DNA of 64,000 nt from Torymus aiolomorphi (Eukaryota > Arthropoda > Insecta > Hymenoptera > Torymidae): positions 191,758,604 through 191,822,603 of the forward strand of contig CM070873.1 in assembly GCA_036365515.1 (NCBI GenBank). Direction: 5' to 3'. Shown here piece after piece: positions 24,110 through 36,814 of the stretch. The position numbers and the translations under genes were made by a program. Within the stretch, counting starts at the first letter, position 1, and the number at the start of each line of letters is the position of its first letter. The notes below the pieces were generated by a model that had not been told where the DNA came from, searched no databases, and saw nothing but the letters and a program-made list of their open reading frames with translations.

Positions 24110-26407
24110 CAGTACAGTAATGATAGTCTTCAAAGAAATGTTGAAAGCATAATGTTTTCTTACACCAGGAATATTTAACGATTCCAACATTGGAACATCC
24201 TGGTATTTCACATTTTACGTTGGATCTATCTCTGAATACAAAATGAACAGGATTATCGAATTCTTCAGGTATCTTTTCAATGTAACGACTGTTATACCAA
24301 GAGTACTGAAATAAATTTGTGTACCTTGGGGAAGACAGTTGATTATGTATTATTGATTGAAGTTTAATTGTTATTTCCTAAGTGCAGATTTAAGTCTTCG
24401 TTCATTAATATAACATTATCCGAAAAATGTTGAACGTAATTTTTCCATATTCTGAATCCATAAATGTCTAACGGCTGTATTTTTCCAGTAGTTCCTTGTG
24501 GAATTTTTTTAATGATAACTTCTTTATTAGCTGGTTTTACGTCTTCAATTACTTTAGGACAGTGTCCACTCCATTAATCAAGTAAGAGGACACTTGTTGA
24601 ACCCACGTTTGGACAATATACTTCCCTAAGCCAAACTTTAAAATAATCTGCAAAAAATATATTGACGTTATTTTTTTTAATTTTGTATAGGATTATACTC
24701 TTATAATGTATTTTGTATTCGAAAATTTTGACAATCTGATAATCGTTAGTTGGGCTATTCTACAGTGATTAAGTTTAGTTTATTGCAGTTTTATAACATA
24801 ACTATTACAATTTTAAAATTTTTAAATAAAGCGTGATATCAACACATTCACGGAACTGAACTGAACCATTGTAAATCGGCCTCCAAAAAATTGCACGATA
24901 ACGCTGCCATTGTGCTTGCTTTAAAAAAATTACAGTAAAGCTGCACAAAACTTGTAGATATAAATTATACTGCATTCTATTATTATGTATGTAAGTATGT
25001 ATGTAAACCACTATCACATCTGAATGATGCGACGATCATTTAAGTACATGATTCATCGTAATAACTGATGTCACTCTACTCTTGATCAAGAAATTCACAA
25101 TTAAAACTATTTTACACGCTGCAAGTCTGCTGTACTTTCTTTATGCATGCTAGTCACAGTTGCATTACAAAATTTTTCAGAAGTTATTGGCTACCAAGCT
25201 ACTGACATTTTGCTTAAAGAACCACGCACTCATTGAATTGAAATCGTCAACCAGTGGAATCGTCTAAAAATGAAATTGTTACAGTTCTAGCATTCTTGAG
25301 CAAATACTTTCCCGGGCTCAAGACCCGAAAATGACTCCACTGGTTGCCGATTTCAATTCAATGTATTTGTGGTCCTTTGAAAAATTGCAGCAGATTTGCA
25401 ACAAATTCATATTGTTTTTGTATTCGGATAACTTTACAATAAGAAATATAATATCTTGATGTTAATTTTCCGGATTTAGATGCCATTACATAGACGTTGA
25501 CGGGTCGGAAAAGGTTTTTCTCCACGACTGGTACAAATTCTCCACTTCTTTCTTTCAGTACCATAAATAGAGGTGAAAGAAGTGATCCATCGCCAGATAT
25601 AAGTGGTTAAATAGTGTAACTGTGAGTTGTTGAGGAAACAGACTGCACTAGGCATTGCATTTGTTTCTCTCCCTCGACAGCTAAGGTTCTCCCTGAATGA
25701 ATCTCTATTTGAAATCCGCTTTGATCCATATTGTAAACATTAGCTAAACCTTTATCTTTTATAATATTTTTAACCTCAAAGACGAAAGCATCAGCTACCC
25801 TATGTAAATAATCAGCATTTTCTAAAGTTATTTTTGTCACAAATTTATTTATCTTTCTATTAACTATCCTATGCTTTAAAACGTATGTCATCAAAATCAA
25901 TGTCTTGCTTTGCTTGGAGTGCCCACCTTCGTAAATCATTATCATGTACGATAAAACCTGAATCTATGGCATTTTTTTAATTTTCCAAGACAAAATTACA
26001 AATTCTGCCAATTTTTTCTTTGTATGTACCTCCTTTGTTTACCTGTTAAGCCCAACGTTTTAATTGGGTTATCGACGAAACTATGCGAAATCGGTTTTGC
26101 ACCGTTTTTAAAGCAAGATTCTTGTTATGTTCACTTCTCCAAAGTTTACTGCTCTTTCTTTGTAATCGTGTGATAACTCTTCAGTATCCATCGAACACTG
26201 TTCTATGTCGTCGTTATATCCCCAATCTCTGTCATCATCTTCAATTATTACCATGTTAACTTCTCTAAAGGGCTCTTGAAAATCTAAAGTATTTTCTTCA
26301 ATAATTTCTATATTATTAAACTCATCAATGGAATTTAATAACATATTCTCGATGACGTTCTTCATACTTATTTCCTCTTCATTTACTACCGTATCTGGAA
26401 GTTTCAT
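24110..26407 (-). pseudogene. decayed pogo-like (DDE_1) transposase
   Basis: The minus strand carries, in order, an acidic N-terminal segment (26407-26108), a linker with RWALQAKQD near 25910, YNMDQSGF (first catalytic Asp, about 25735), LVQSVSSTTHSYTI, ENLFRPVNVYV (about 25505), WLREVYCPNVG, VLLLD-stop-WSGHCPK (second Asp, about 24580), GKIQPLDIYGFR (third Asp, about 24480), then a C-terminal CEIPGCSNVG / WCKKTLCFQHF Cys-His block. Such enzymes cut and paste elements with TA targets. All three acidic residues remain, but several stops and frame changes and an inserted palindrome at 25213-25376 kill the gene. Confidence 0.8.
25213..25376. repeat. 164-bp palindromic MITE inside the transposase relic
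   Basis: The arms aaagaaccac / gtggtccttt and cattgaattgaaatcg / cgatttcaattcaatg enclose a short centre, and it interrupts the transposase frame. Confidence 0.75.
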
Positions 26408-27215
26408 CGTTTGAAAAGTCAGTAGTAATAAATTTATAATGTTCTTTCGATTGACACGTATATTGGCTTATTGTAAGTTTTATCTGTAAACGTGTAATTG
26501 AAAATATTTTGTTATTTATATTAAAATTACGAATAGTACTTTAAAAATAATGGAAGAATAGTAATGATAAAAATAGTGTTAACTACACGACAATGATTAC
26601 GAGGATGTTCATTATTTACCAAATTTTTTACATGCTCGCAACCAGAAAAATCAAAAGGATATATTTTTTGATTAATTTTAAGAAAAATGTGTGTACGTGT
26701 ATATTACGTTACGTACATTACAATGTTAAAAATATTTTTAATAATTTTAAGAACAATGGTTTGGAAGCAAATTTCATAACCAATTTGAAATCAAATTAAT
26801 AAATAATTTTGAAATTTGATGTGACTTTTATTAATTTTCAATACTGTTTATTAAAATTGATAAACGTTTAAATTAATAAACATTATTTGTTTTTGCTAAT
26901 ATTAATAAAAAAATTCATGTAACACGTATGCTACATTGAAAGAACATTTTTATTAACTTGTTTTGTACTTTTTTTTCACGACAAAGTTTTTTTTACATTA
27001 CAATAAAAAAGAATAACAATACAACCATTTTTCAGACATTTTTCTTATAAATGATCTGTTCACATTTTAAACAATACTAAATATTTGTTAAATAACTGTA
27101 AAAAAATTTATTAAAAACAAATTTAGATAAAAATGCGTTACGATATCTTAAAAACATACTGGTAGACGTTATTTTGAAAAAAACCTTGTGTCAATTAATT
27201 TGTTTTTATGTTACG
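26408..27215. other. AT-rich, no recognised gene
   Basis: Very AT-rich DNA inside the long-TIR element. No repeat or ORF worth naming. Confidence 0.6.
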
Positions 27216-27218
27216 TGA

Positions 27219-27865
27219 ATCAAATTTTACCAATAATTATATCTGACTTATAAATACTGTTATATTATACGATTATATTTAAAAAGACTGTAATTTTATA
27301 AATATTATACATTTAATTTTATATCCTTGTGCGCTCTTATATCAATATATTAATACTGTGCCGAAGATTAGATATTAATGATGTGCTGCTGTAGAATATT
27401 AGTAGAAGAGAGACCAAGTAGACCAATAATTATATCTGACTTATAAATACTGTTATATTATACGATTATATTTAAAAAAACTGTAATTTTATAAATACAT
27501 TTAATTTTATATCCTTGTGCTCTCTTACATCAGTGTATTGATACTATCAAAGTTGTGTGAGAAAAATTTTCCTTTCGCATACATATTAATACGTCAGAAA
27601 ATGATTACGCTATAATACGTATTATAATACAATATGTATTAAAACACGTACAAACCATTTTAAAAATATAAATAAAAAAATTAATTTAAAAATTTAAATA
27701 AAGTTCTTAAATTTATTACGTCATTTAATATATTGATTTTCATTTTAATTAATTTATTTAAATTTTAAAATTTATATTTTTAAAATGGTTTTTTTTTGTT
27801 TTAATATGTATTATAGTACGTTCTATAATACATATTATAGAGTCATAATTTTCTGGCTTATTAAT
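27219..27865. repeat. AT-rich direct duplication and palindrome
   Basis: A ~110-bp block (ccaataattatatctgactt... ttatatccttgtgc) occurs at 27229 and again at about 27422. Then 27594-27865 is a palindrome, with ataatacgtattataatac and an ataaaaatggttt-type arm on both sides of about 27730. Confidence 0.75.
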
Positions 27866-28465
27866 AACATATGAAAGTGCGTATTATAATACGTATGATT
27901 ACGTATAACACGTGTTAAAAAATATAAAAACCATATGTTTTCACTAGGAAAATATTAAATTAAGATAAAGGACGCTAAATACCAATCTATTGGCAGCGGT
28001 TTATTTAGTTAATAAAGCATCTTGCCCTTATGAATACTAATCAAATAGCAATTCTTACTATGCCTTTATTATATGGCACTAGTTTTATGTTAGTATCTTA
28101 AGTTCAAATTATTTTTTGAAGTGTATTTGTAGTAAAATATTATAGTTGTTCTTATGTAACTAATTTAAAACTTAAATCTGAACTGACCACAATCGAATAA
28201 TAAAGACTCGATGAGTTCTGGAGTATTGGCTCAAGTTCAAGTGTATTTTTAAATATCGTTTAAATTGTAAATATCATTTTTATTTAAATCATGTTTACCA
28301 CAGAGAGAATAACACTTATAGAACAATAATGGCATTGAAATTATCGTGAAAATAGTAAAATAAAATGTATTTAATGTTTTAGTAATAATGGAAAATTTGA
28401 AAGACTTATATTCTGCAATTTAAACATTTTTCAAGCAAAAACGTGGGATCAATGCTTACCGAATA
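27866..28465. other. AT-rich, no recognised gene
   Basis: Interior of the long-TIR element up to its right arm. Nothing identified. Confidence 0.55.
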
Positions 28466-29220
28466 GGATTTAACGGTTTAAGCATTTCTGGTACATTGTA
28501 TCGTGCCATGCATAATCCGCTATTTTTTATTTTGAAAAACTGTCAGCAGATTTTTAATCAATGACCTCCAGAACCCCTAGATGTACGGTTTTATGAAAAT
28601 TAGAGATTTTTTTGACAATTTCGTCCGCCATATTGGATCCGCCATTTTGAATTTTTTTTAATCTGACGACGGATTCGTAATCAGCGACCTTGAAAATTCC
28701 TATGCAAAATCTAATATGAAATTTTATGGTTTAAAGTACATGTTAATAGTTATTTGGTTTTAGGGGTGGTTTACCCCCATGAAGGATGAAATTTATAAAA
28801 ATGCCGAAACAGGTCAACTTTAATTTTTTATTTTATGTATTAATAAATTTTTTCCACTTTTTCTAGTCTATTTAGAATATTTTATTACAAAATTATGACA
28901 AAAAAACTGTGTTTACCCCTTATAAAATAGGGGATGCATTCCTCTCTGCTCAAATCACCGTGGATTACTTGTGCTTTTTATAAGAAATAACCTCCATTTT
29001 GTTTTATCGAAAAATATTGATTTCAAGCCGATATATTTAGAAAAAACTTTTCGGGGGTGAACTAGGGGTGATTTTCACCCCTTGAACCTGCGAATTAGCA
29101 GATAAAAAAACATGGGTCCCTTATTTTTTTATATTCTACAACATATATCAAAATCATCGAAATCGGTCAGGTACACTTGGGAGTGTTTCCTTGTTAGAGT
29201 AAAAGAATTCGTTTATGAAT

Positions 29221-29504
29221 TTCAGAGATATTTGAGGTTAAAACTATTTTACCCCTCTTTTAAAATCGTAATTATTCGGGAACGCATTTATGTATATGAG
29301 AAAATGGAAATGTCGTGCGCTATGCGCTATGCGCGCGCGTTGTGCACCTGCTTTTGTTTTGTAATAGCCATTTATTATTTTTAAGGTTAGAACCTTTTTC
29401 TTACATCGGAAATTCCAGAAAGAGCACACAAATATGAACAGGCATACTACTAGAGACAAGTACCCTATGTGTGAAATTTCACAAAGAAAATATGATTTGA
29501 AGTA
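29221..29504. other. flank between two mobile elements
   Basis: Begins with a diverged piece of the ~320-bp repeat (gatatttgaggttaaaac), followed by unassigned sequence up to the TA target of the Tigger-like element. Confidence 0.5.
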
Positions 29505-30264
29505 AGGTAAAAGACCCATTACTCGGCCACAGTGGAAAACGGGAACAATACTCGGACAGCGAAAGAAAACCGTGATTATTTAACTAAAATTATTTTGAAA
29601 TAAGAAAAACAAAAATTTATTGGTTTATTTAGAGTATTACTAATAAGTAAAAAACATTATTTTTTTCATTAAGTCGTAAAATTTTTTATAAAAAAATTAA
29701 TAATAAGTATGATGTTAGAATTGCGCGTGAATTCGCTATTTTACTCGAATGTCATACCAATCACTACGATTTCTTATTGCGATAATAAACTATATACATT
29801 GACTTTTAATATATAATAATTATATTTCATTAATGGCATTGCACTAAGAATCGTAAATGCTCAATTATTGCTCAAAAGTTATAATTATTTCTTTAATAAT
29901 TGCCTGTCTAACTATACCTCCCGATTTAAGAAAGGTATATAGAAGTTGGACAAGCTAGCTCTACTTGTCCGATTTTTGCTCCTCTACATTCAGACGGGAG
30001 TAGATGTTGAACGCGTACTTTGCCGCAAGTTTGTTTAATCGAAAAACGTTATTATTATTGTAAAAGGGATACGCAAGGTAACTTTCTTACATTATTTAGA
30101 TAAAACTAAACAACACAATGTGATTGCAAGAGCTTGAAATCATATTTCAAAGTGACATTTACAAGTCCAAATTTTTAAGGGGGTGTCAAACTCAATTTTT
30201 ACCGACCGAGCAAAAACCATCTTGTTTTTAGTAGAAAAAAAAATATAACGATATATGAAAAATA

Positions 30265-30453
30265 ATGAGTGTATTGCCCTCCGTAATAACATCATTAATC
30301 ATTCTAGAAAATCCCAAGTCAATATTCGGAAGCGTTTAAGAATGGCATTTGAACGAAAATTTCGTTCAAATGCCATTCTTAGATGCCTTAAAATATCGAC
30401 GTGAAACATTGCAGAATGATTAATAATGTGATTACGGAGGGCAATACACTCAT
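30265..30453. repeat. 189-bp palindromic MITE
   Basis: The tips atgagtgtattgccctccgt and its complement are near-perfect, and the centre at about 30360 is a perfect gaacgaaa/tttcgttc hairpin. It is non-coding and lies near the left tip of the TTAA unit. Confidence 0.85.
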
Positions 30454-31030
30454 GGTTTTGCATAATATTTAAAAAAAAAATAGTTTTTGTTATCATGCGG
30501 TAAATAGTAAAGTTAATAAGCGAAAAATTTACCGTCTAAAAGACATTAGTGACCGCCTCTTACGGACATGTTACCGCGCAATGGTCATAGTCATATTGTT
30601 CGTGTATGATGTATTAGATACGTGTGATGTTTATCGAGCATGACAGCATGACGCTGAGCACTGCCGGGTGTCGAGCCGCGACGCACCCCTGCAGCCCCCG
30701 CTGAAGTGACAACAATGCGAGCTGATCACCGACCACGACGACGACGAGGTACGGTACCTATACCCTGGTTCGCACCGCGTGCAGAGCACACCCACGAGGC
30801 GGACGCCGCGTACTGTACAGCCATAACCTCACTTTGACGGGTCGCAGCTCCGTTATCGCGAGACGCATTCACGCATGTGTTAGGTGAAGGTGTCTCGGAC
30901 TCTCGGCTGCGAGCGAGCGGGTACGTACGAGGTACGCTTGTGATTGTGTGCAAGTGAAGTGAGATAACTGCTGAGAAGAGGTAGTGAACCTGCAGCAGCA
31001 GCAACAGGGGGCTCAAGAAGGAAGGATACA
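30454..31030. other. GC-rich, possibly 5' exon or promoter DNA
   Basis: From about 30650 to 31030 the sequence is clearly GC-richer than its surroundings, with (gac)n and (cag)n runs and no long ATG frame. It has the look of a captured first exon or CpG-rich promoter, but no gene can be named. Confidence 0.35.
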
Positions 31031-31445
31031 CCATATAAAGAAGTTTGAAATCACCAGTACTTGCTATATGTTGACAGCTGTGTTTATATTGCTGCTAGCA
31101 GTCAGTTAAGTGTAGGTATTGTAATTTATGGTTATGGTACCTGTACATAGTCCGATACTACAAACATTTGCAACCTATCTTAACATTTAAATATTTTGTA
31201 GAAATAGTGCTAGATTTTCCCACCCATAGGTAACAGTGTGATAATTTATTCTAAGTAAAATTTTGTAAAAGATATTATTGATAATCCATTTCTTTAGTTT
31301 TTTTTTTCTGTAATGTAATTATTTTTCATATTGAATCCAAAAAATTTCTATTTTTGTTTTCCCTTTTCTTTTCTACACGTGTCAGGGTATTCAAATCTAA
31401 AATAACAACCGTTATTTACTAAACCAAATTTTTTTCCCAATACAG

Positions 31446-31667
31446 TTCTTCAGCATCTATTGGAAGTTATAATGGACTCTCGATATGACTATTAATATGA
31501 CCATCATAAGGCAGGAGACTTTTAAGAAAATAGCACCAAATTGGGAACTGTAACTTTGAAAAAACTACACAGTGGCATTACAGTGGGCAACCTTAAGTGA
31601 AGGGCTTCCTGATACATGCATCTGACAGCTTCATCTTCCAGATTATCCATGGAACCAGATCTAGTCT
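31446..31667 (+). other. exon-like segment with splice-site signals
   Basis: It is preceded by a T-rich tract ending in cag and followed by gtaagt. The duplicate at about 35272-35446 keeps the T-rich tract and cag, but its donor is altered. There is no open frame, so if real it is a non-coding or UTR exon. Confidence 0.3.
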
Positions 31668-32124
31668 GTAAGTATTTTAATACTCTAGGACCACTTTGTG
31701 GTCTCCTTTAACATATTTGATATTTACTTTGAGGTTACGTGTTTTCGAACTTAATTTAAAAGAGAATAAGAATGATAGAAATCTGCTTCTTAATGCATTG
31801 CATGGCATCATTTTTAAGCTGATTTTATCTTTTTGTAAGTAGGTATAATTTAATAAAAAAAAGAATGAAGTTATGCAATTTTTCAGATTTAGTAATAAGG
31901 CACTGCTTGTTTATTTTTTAGAACTGTCAAACTGAAAAGTTACATATTTTCATTTTATTATTTAATTATGTTTAATAAAAACATAGACTAGTACTCTCAG
32001 AAAGATAAAGTCAACTCAGATATACATGAGATGTCTGAGATGCATTACTGGAGCGCATTACTATCATTCTTATACTCTTATGAATTAAGTACCGTAACAT
32101 GACCTCAAAGTCAATATCGATCAG

Positions 32125-33968
32125 CAAGTGTTGAGTTATTGCCTTTTTTGGGTGTTTTTCAGAAAATTTTGAAGAAAAAAAGTTATTTCCCCTACACTGG
32201 CTGATTGAAAAGGTCTTAAATTGGATATACAATCCCTCAGCATGTATTGTGTGAGGACATTTTGGTAAACTTTGAGCAAGGGTCTGGTGGTTTTAGTTGG
32301 AAATGCACATGCGTCTTTTCGACTTTTGAGTTCAAAAGATACATTGCCATTCTCTCAACATATTTCTAACTTTACACACACCATGCAATACATACTGAGG
32401 GATTGTATATCGAATTTGAGATCTAAATATTCAGCAAGTGTTGAGTTAATGCCTTTTTTGTGTGTTTTTTAGGAAATTTTCAAGAAAAAAAATTATTACC
32501 CAAAACTGGCTGATTGAAAAGGTCTGAAATTGGATATACAATCTCTCAGCATGTATTGCATTGTGTGAGGACATTTTGGTAAACTTTGAGCAAGGGTCTG
32601 GTGGTTTTAGTTGGAAATGCACATGCGCCTTTTCGACTTTTCAGTCCAAAAGATACATTGCCATTCTCTAAACGTATTTCTAACTTTACACACACCATGC
32701 AATATATGCTGAGGGATTGTATATCGAATTTGAGATCTAAATAATTATCAAGTGTTGAGTTATTGCCTTTTTTGTGTATTTTTTAGGAAATTTTCAAGAA
32801 AAAAAGTTATTTCCCAAAACTGGCTGATCGAAAAGGTCTGAAATTGGATATACAATCCCTCAGCATGTATTGCATTGTGAGAGGACATTTTGGTAAACTT
32901 TGAGCAAGGGTCTGGTGGTTTTAGTTGGAAATGCACATGCGCCTTTTCGACTTTTGAGTCAAAAAGATACATTGCCATTCTTTAAAACATATTTCTAACT
33001 TTACACACACCATGCAATACATGCTAAGGGATTGTATATCGAATTTGAGATCTAAACGATCATCAAGTGTTGAGTTATTGCCTTTTTTGTGTGTTTTTTA
33101 GGAAATTTTCAAGAAAAAAGGTTATTTCCCAAAACTGGCTGATCGAAAAGGTCTAAAATTGGATATACAATCCCTCAGCATGTATTGCATTGTGTGAGGA
33201 AATTTTGGTAAACTTTGAGCAAGGGTCTGGTGGTTTTAGTTGGAAATGCACAAGCGCCTTTTCGACTTTTGACTCCAAAAGATACATTGCCATTCTCTCA
33301 ACATATTTCTAACATTACATACACCATGCAATACATGCTAAGGGATTGTATATCGAATTTGTGATCTAAATTTTCTGCAAGTGTTGAGTTAAGGCCTTTT
33401 TTGTGTATTTTTTAGGAAATTTTCAAGAAAAAAAGTTATTTCCCAAAACTGGCTGATCGAAAAGGTCTGAAATTGGATATACAATCCCTCAGCATGTATT
33501 GCATTGTGAGAGAACATTTTGGTAAACTTTGAGCAAGGGTCTGGCGGTTTTGGTTGGAAATGCACATGCGCCTTTTCGACTTTTGAGTCAAAAAGATACA
33601 TTGCCATTCTTTAAAACATATTTCTAACTTTAAACACACCATGCAATACATGCTAAGGGATTGTATATCGAATTTGAGATCCAAATGATCATCAAGTGTT
33701 GAGTTATTGCCTTTTTTGTGTGTTTTTTAGGAAATTTTCAAGAAAAAAGGTTATTTCCCAAAACTGGCTGATCGAAAAGGTCTAAAATTGGATATACAAT
33801 CCCTCAGCATGTATTGCATTGTGTGAGGAAATTTTGGTAAACCTTGAGCAAGGGTCTGGTGGTTTTAGTTGGAAATGCACATGCGCCTTTTCGACTTTTG
33901 ACTCCAAAAGATACATTGCCATTCTCTCAACATATTTCTAACATTACATACACCATGCAATACATGCT
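32125..33968. repeat. 314-bp satellite, six tandem copies
   Basis: The phrase aagtgttgagtta starts at 32125, 32436, 32750, 33065, 33379 and 33693 (spacing 311-315 bp). Copies 3 and 5, and 4 and 6, look most alike, which suggests a 629-bp dimer as the unit of recent duplication. Each monomer also carries a ~40-bp inverted repeat (gatatacaatccctcagcat and its complement about 130 bp later). Confidence 0.95.
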
Positions 33969-33998
33969 CACTCACGGAAGCAAGTGAGAGAGAGCATC

Positions 33999-34016
33999 AT
34001 GGCCGATACTCGCAGG

Positions 34017-34068
<52 letters not shown>

Positions 34069-34427
34069 GGCCCGTAGCAGCGAAGAAGGAGAGAGAGAGA
34101 GACACAGCGGCGCGCTGCAGCAGGCACCGTCGAGCGCGTTCAACCGAGCCTTCTCGCTGCAACTGTGGTAAGTCCTGGCCAGGCGGACACGCGCTCTCCC
34201 CGCGGATGACGTACATCAAAAACCAACCTTTCAAAAGATTTGCAATAGAGTCCCTCCTGGAGCAGCAGCGCCGGCTGCACGAGGAGCGTATGTGCATGTG
34301 CTTCAGGCTGCAGAACACCTGCGTCGTCGATGTAACACAAATAGAGGATGCACTTGCATTATGGGAGAAATTAAAAACAGTGCAAAGAAGACACCAGATC
34401 AAGGAGAAGAGGTCGAGGACTCACTAG
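33999..34427 (+). CDS. hypothetical 142-residue protein, unknown
   Basis: ATG at 33999 (catcATGg context) opens a frame to a TAG at 34425. Residues ~6-28 are an Arg-Glu run from a (GA)n microsatellite. The rest is non-repetitive: a Cys-containing stretch (RCNCGKSWPGG), then a helical, basic C-terminal half (FAIESLLEQQRRLHEER; DALALWEKLKTVQRRH). GC content and composition differ from the surrounding satellite. An internal gtaagt at about 34167 could be a splice donor, so this may be two exons of another gene. I do not recognise a family; it may be a captured host exon or a chance frame. Confidence 0.3.
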
Positions 34428-34975
34428 GCAATGTTGTAAATAGGAAAACATGAGGATTCAGAGACGAGGTCTTCTGTAAAAGGGTTTTTATTTTTTTTTA
34501 TTCCTTTATAGTTTATGAATATTATGGAGTCTTAATTTGTAATCTTACAAAATACTTTTTGTGCATGAAATGGAAAAAAAACTAAAAATATAGTTTTTGT
34601 AAAGTATGGTTATGTTTACAAAATAAGTCTCCTTTCAATAGGGATTCTAGAATTATCATTCTGATAAAGAAACTTATAAAATTGTTTTTGGGAAGGCATT
34701 TTGTACACTTTTGAATTTTTTTTAATTCAAATGTGAAAAATAACATGGTGCGATTACTAATTTTTTTGGTGCGAACTTAATTTTTATCTTGAGTTATCTA
34801 GATCAAGAAGCAATGTACACTTATAAATAGATTTCTCACTTTTGACAGCTTCTTTTTGCACTATGTATTTAGTATGAAATTTCTAGTAGAGCTAGCCTCA
34901 CCTTAAGCAGTGTCTTTATTCATCAATAAATTTTTTGTATGGTAAGTCGGATATCTGAAATTGATTGAGAAACCC
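34428..34975. other. possible 3' UTR, otherwise empty
   Basis: AT-rich sequence after the hypothetical gene. It contains an aataaa at about 34925; no other feature is seen. Confidence 0.35.
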
Positions 34976-36814
34976 CATATAAAGAAGTTTGAAATCATGG
35001 TTACTACTTATGTGATGACAGCTGTGTTAATATTGATGCTAGCATTCAGTTATGTATAGATATTATTTATATATAGTTTATGGTTATGGTATCTGTACAT
35101 AGGTTCGTTTCTATTTTTGTCGTAATTTCTATTTTTGTCTTGTTTTTCCGGCAAAAGATACCAGGTTGATAGAAAATTTTTTGATTTTCCTTTTTTTTCT
35201 ACACTTGTCAGGGTGTTCAAATATAAAATAACCACCATAATTTACTAAACCAAATTTTTTTTCTCAGTACAGTTCTTCATCATCCAATAAAACAGGAGCT
35301 ATTTTAATTAAATAGCACCAAATGGGGAACTACAATTTTCAACAACGGCATCACAGTGGATAACCTTGAGTGAAGGGCTTCCTGAGACACGCAGCTTGAC
35401 AGCGTCATCTTCTTGCAGATTATCCATGGAACCTGATCTGTAGTAGGTATTTATTTTAATATACTGTAACGACTTTGTGGCCTGTTGTTAGAGAAATTGT
35501 TTTTTCAGTAATCTACCTTTCGACAATTGCTACAACTTCATTTTTTTTGTTTCAGGGTTTTCATTATCCTTCGAGAAAAAGCAGCACCTATATAGAGCCC
35601 ACCTGTCAGATTTAACAGGTGTACTCATTATTCAGTGTTGTTGATGTTTATTTTGAGGTGCTGTGTTTTAGTACTTAATTTAAAAAAGAATGAGAATCAT
35701 AGAAATCCGCTTCTATAATGCATTTCAGACATCGCATGTTTAAAGCTGATTTCATCTTTCTGTAAGTAGGAATAATTTAATGAAAAAAAAATTTAGTTAT
35801 GCAATTTTTAGGATTTAGTTGAGGCACTGTTTGTGTATTTCTTAGAATTGTCAGACTGAAAAGTTACATATTTTCATTTTTTTATAAATTATATTATGTA
35901 TATTTTCAGAAAGATAATCAACTAAAAAATACATGCGATGTCTGCGATGCATTAATGAAGCGGATTTTTATCATTCTTACAGTCTTTTCAATTAAGTACG
36001 GACACATCATTTGAAAGTAAATATCGATTACATTGAATGGCCAATACACCTGCTATATCTGATAAGTGGCTTTTTTATCGTAGGAACAAGATGACTTTTC
36101 TTTTCGAGTTCTAAATTTTGGCCTTATAGTGTAGTGTAGTGTAGTGAGTGTTGTCAAAAGATCTATAAATCTATGCTCAGGCCTGCTGTAACAGATATGT
36201 TCACAAAATGCAAGGCATCCAGTATTTAAATTAAGATTGCATAGTTGAGCAATAAATCTAAGAACAGGTACAAATTGTGAAAAAGTTATTTTAACCTGTG
36301 AAATTCAGTTTGATTTGTAGTAATTAATGAATAATGAGGTGGCTTACCTATTATCAACTACCACCAAGTTCAGATTTCATAAGAGAAAATACATTTAATT
36401 AAATTTGCTGAATTTACAACTTGAAAAGACAAATTAATCCTGTTCCTATAATATAAAAGCCACCAGTTAGATTTAGCAGGTGAACTCATTATTCAGTGTA
36501 GTTGATATTTACTGTAAGGTACTGTGTTTTACTACTTCATTAAAAAAAGTATGAGAATGATAGAAATACACTTCTATAATGCATTTCAGGCATCGCATGT
36601 ATTTTTAAGCTGATTTCATCTTTCTGTAAGTAGGTATATAATTTAATGAAAAAAAAATTTAGTTATGCAATTTTCCAGATTTAGTTGATGCACTGCTTGT
36701 GTATTCCTTAGAAGTGGCAGATTGAAAAGTTACATATTTTCATTTTTTTATTAAATTATATTATGTATACTTTAAAAAAGATAAAGTCAACTAAAAAATT
36801 TCTCTATCCTTTGA

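Larger units (their letters stand above)
22480..29220. mobile_element. 6.7-kb element with ~750-bp terminal inverted repeats
   Basis: Left arm 22480-23248 and right arm 28466-29220 are inverted copies. They include a ggatccaatatggcggacg-type block, agttgacccgtttcggca versus its complement, and the inner boundary ccgttaaatcct / aggatttaacgg. The interior carries a decayed pogo-like transposase on the minus strand, a Penelope-like relic, a small foldback and AT-rich DNA. The transposase may belong to this element or to another that inserted in it. Confidence 0.8.
31031..36800. repeat. three diverged copies of an intron/exon-like block
   Basis: Copy 1 is about 31031-31960, copy 2 about 34976-35900 and copy 3 (partial) about 36485-36780. 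Shared words include ccatataaagaagtttgaaa, caaattttttt before an AG, gtgaagggcttcctga, gattatccatggaacc and gctgatttcatctttctgta. Between copies 1 and 2 lie the 314-bp satellite and a possible gene. Region 35900-36480 shows nothing else. Confidence 0.8.

Noticed and set aside
32760..33607. Two near-identical 72-residue proteins
   Set aside because: They are the same frame in copies 3 and 5 of the 314-bp satellite.
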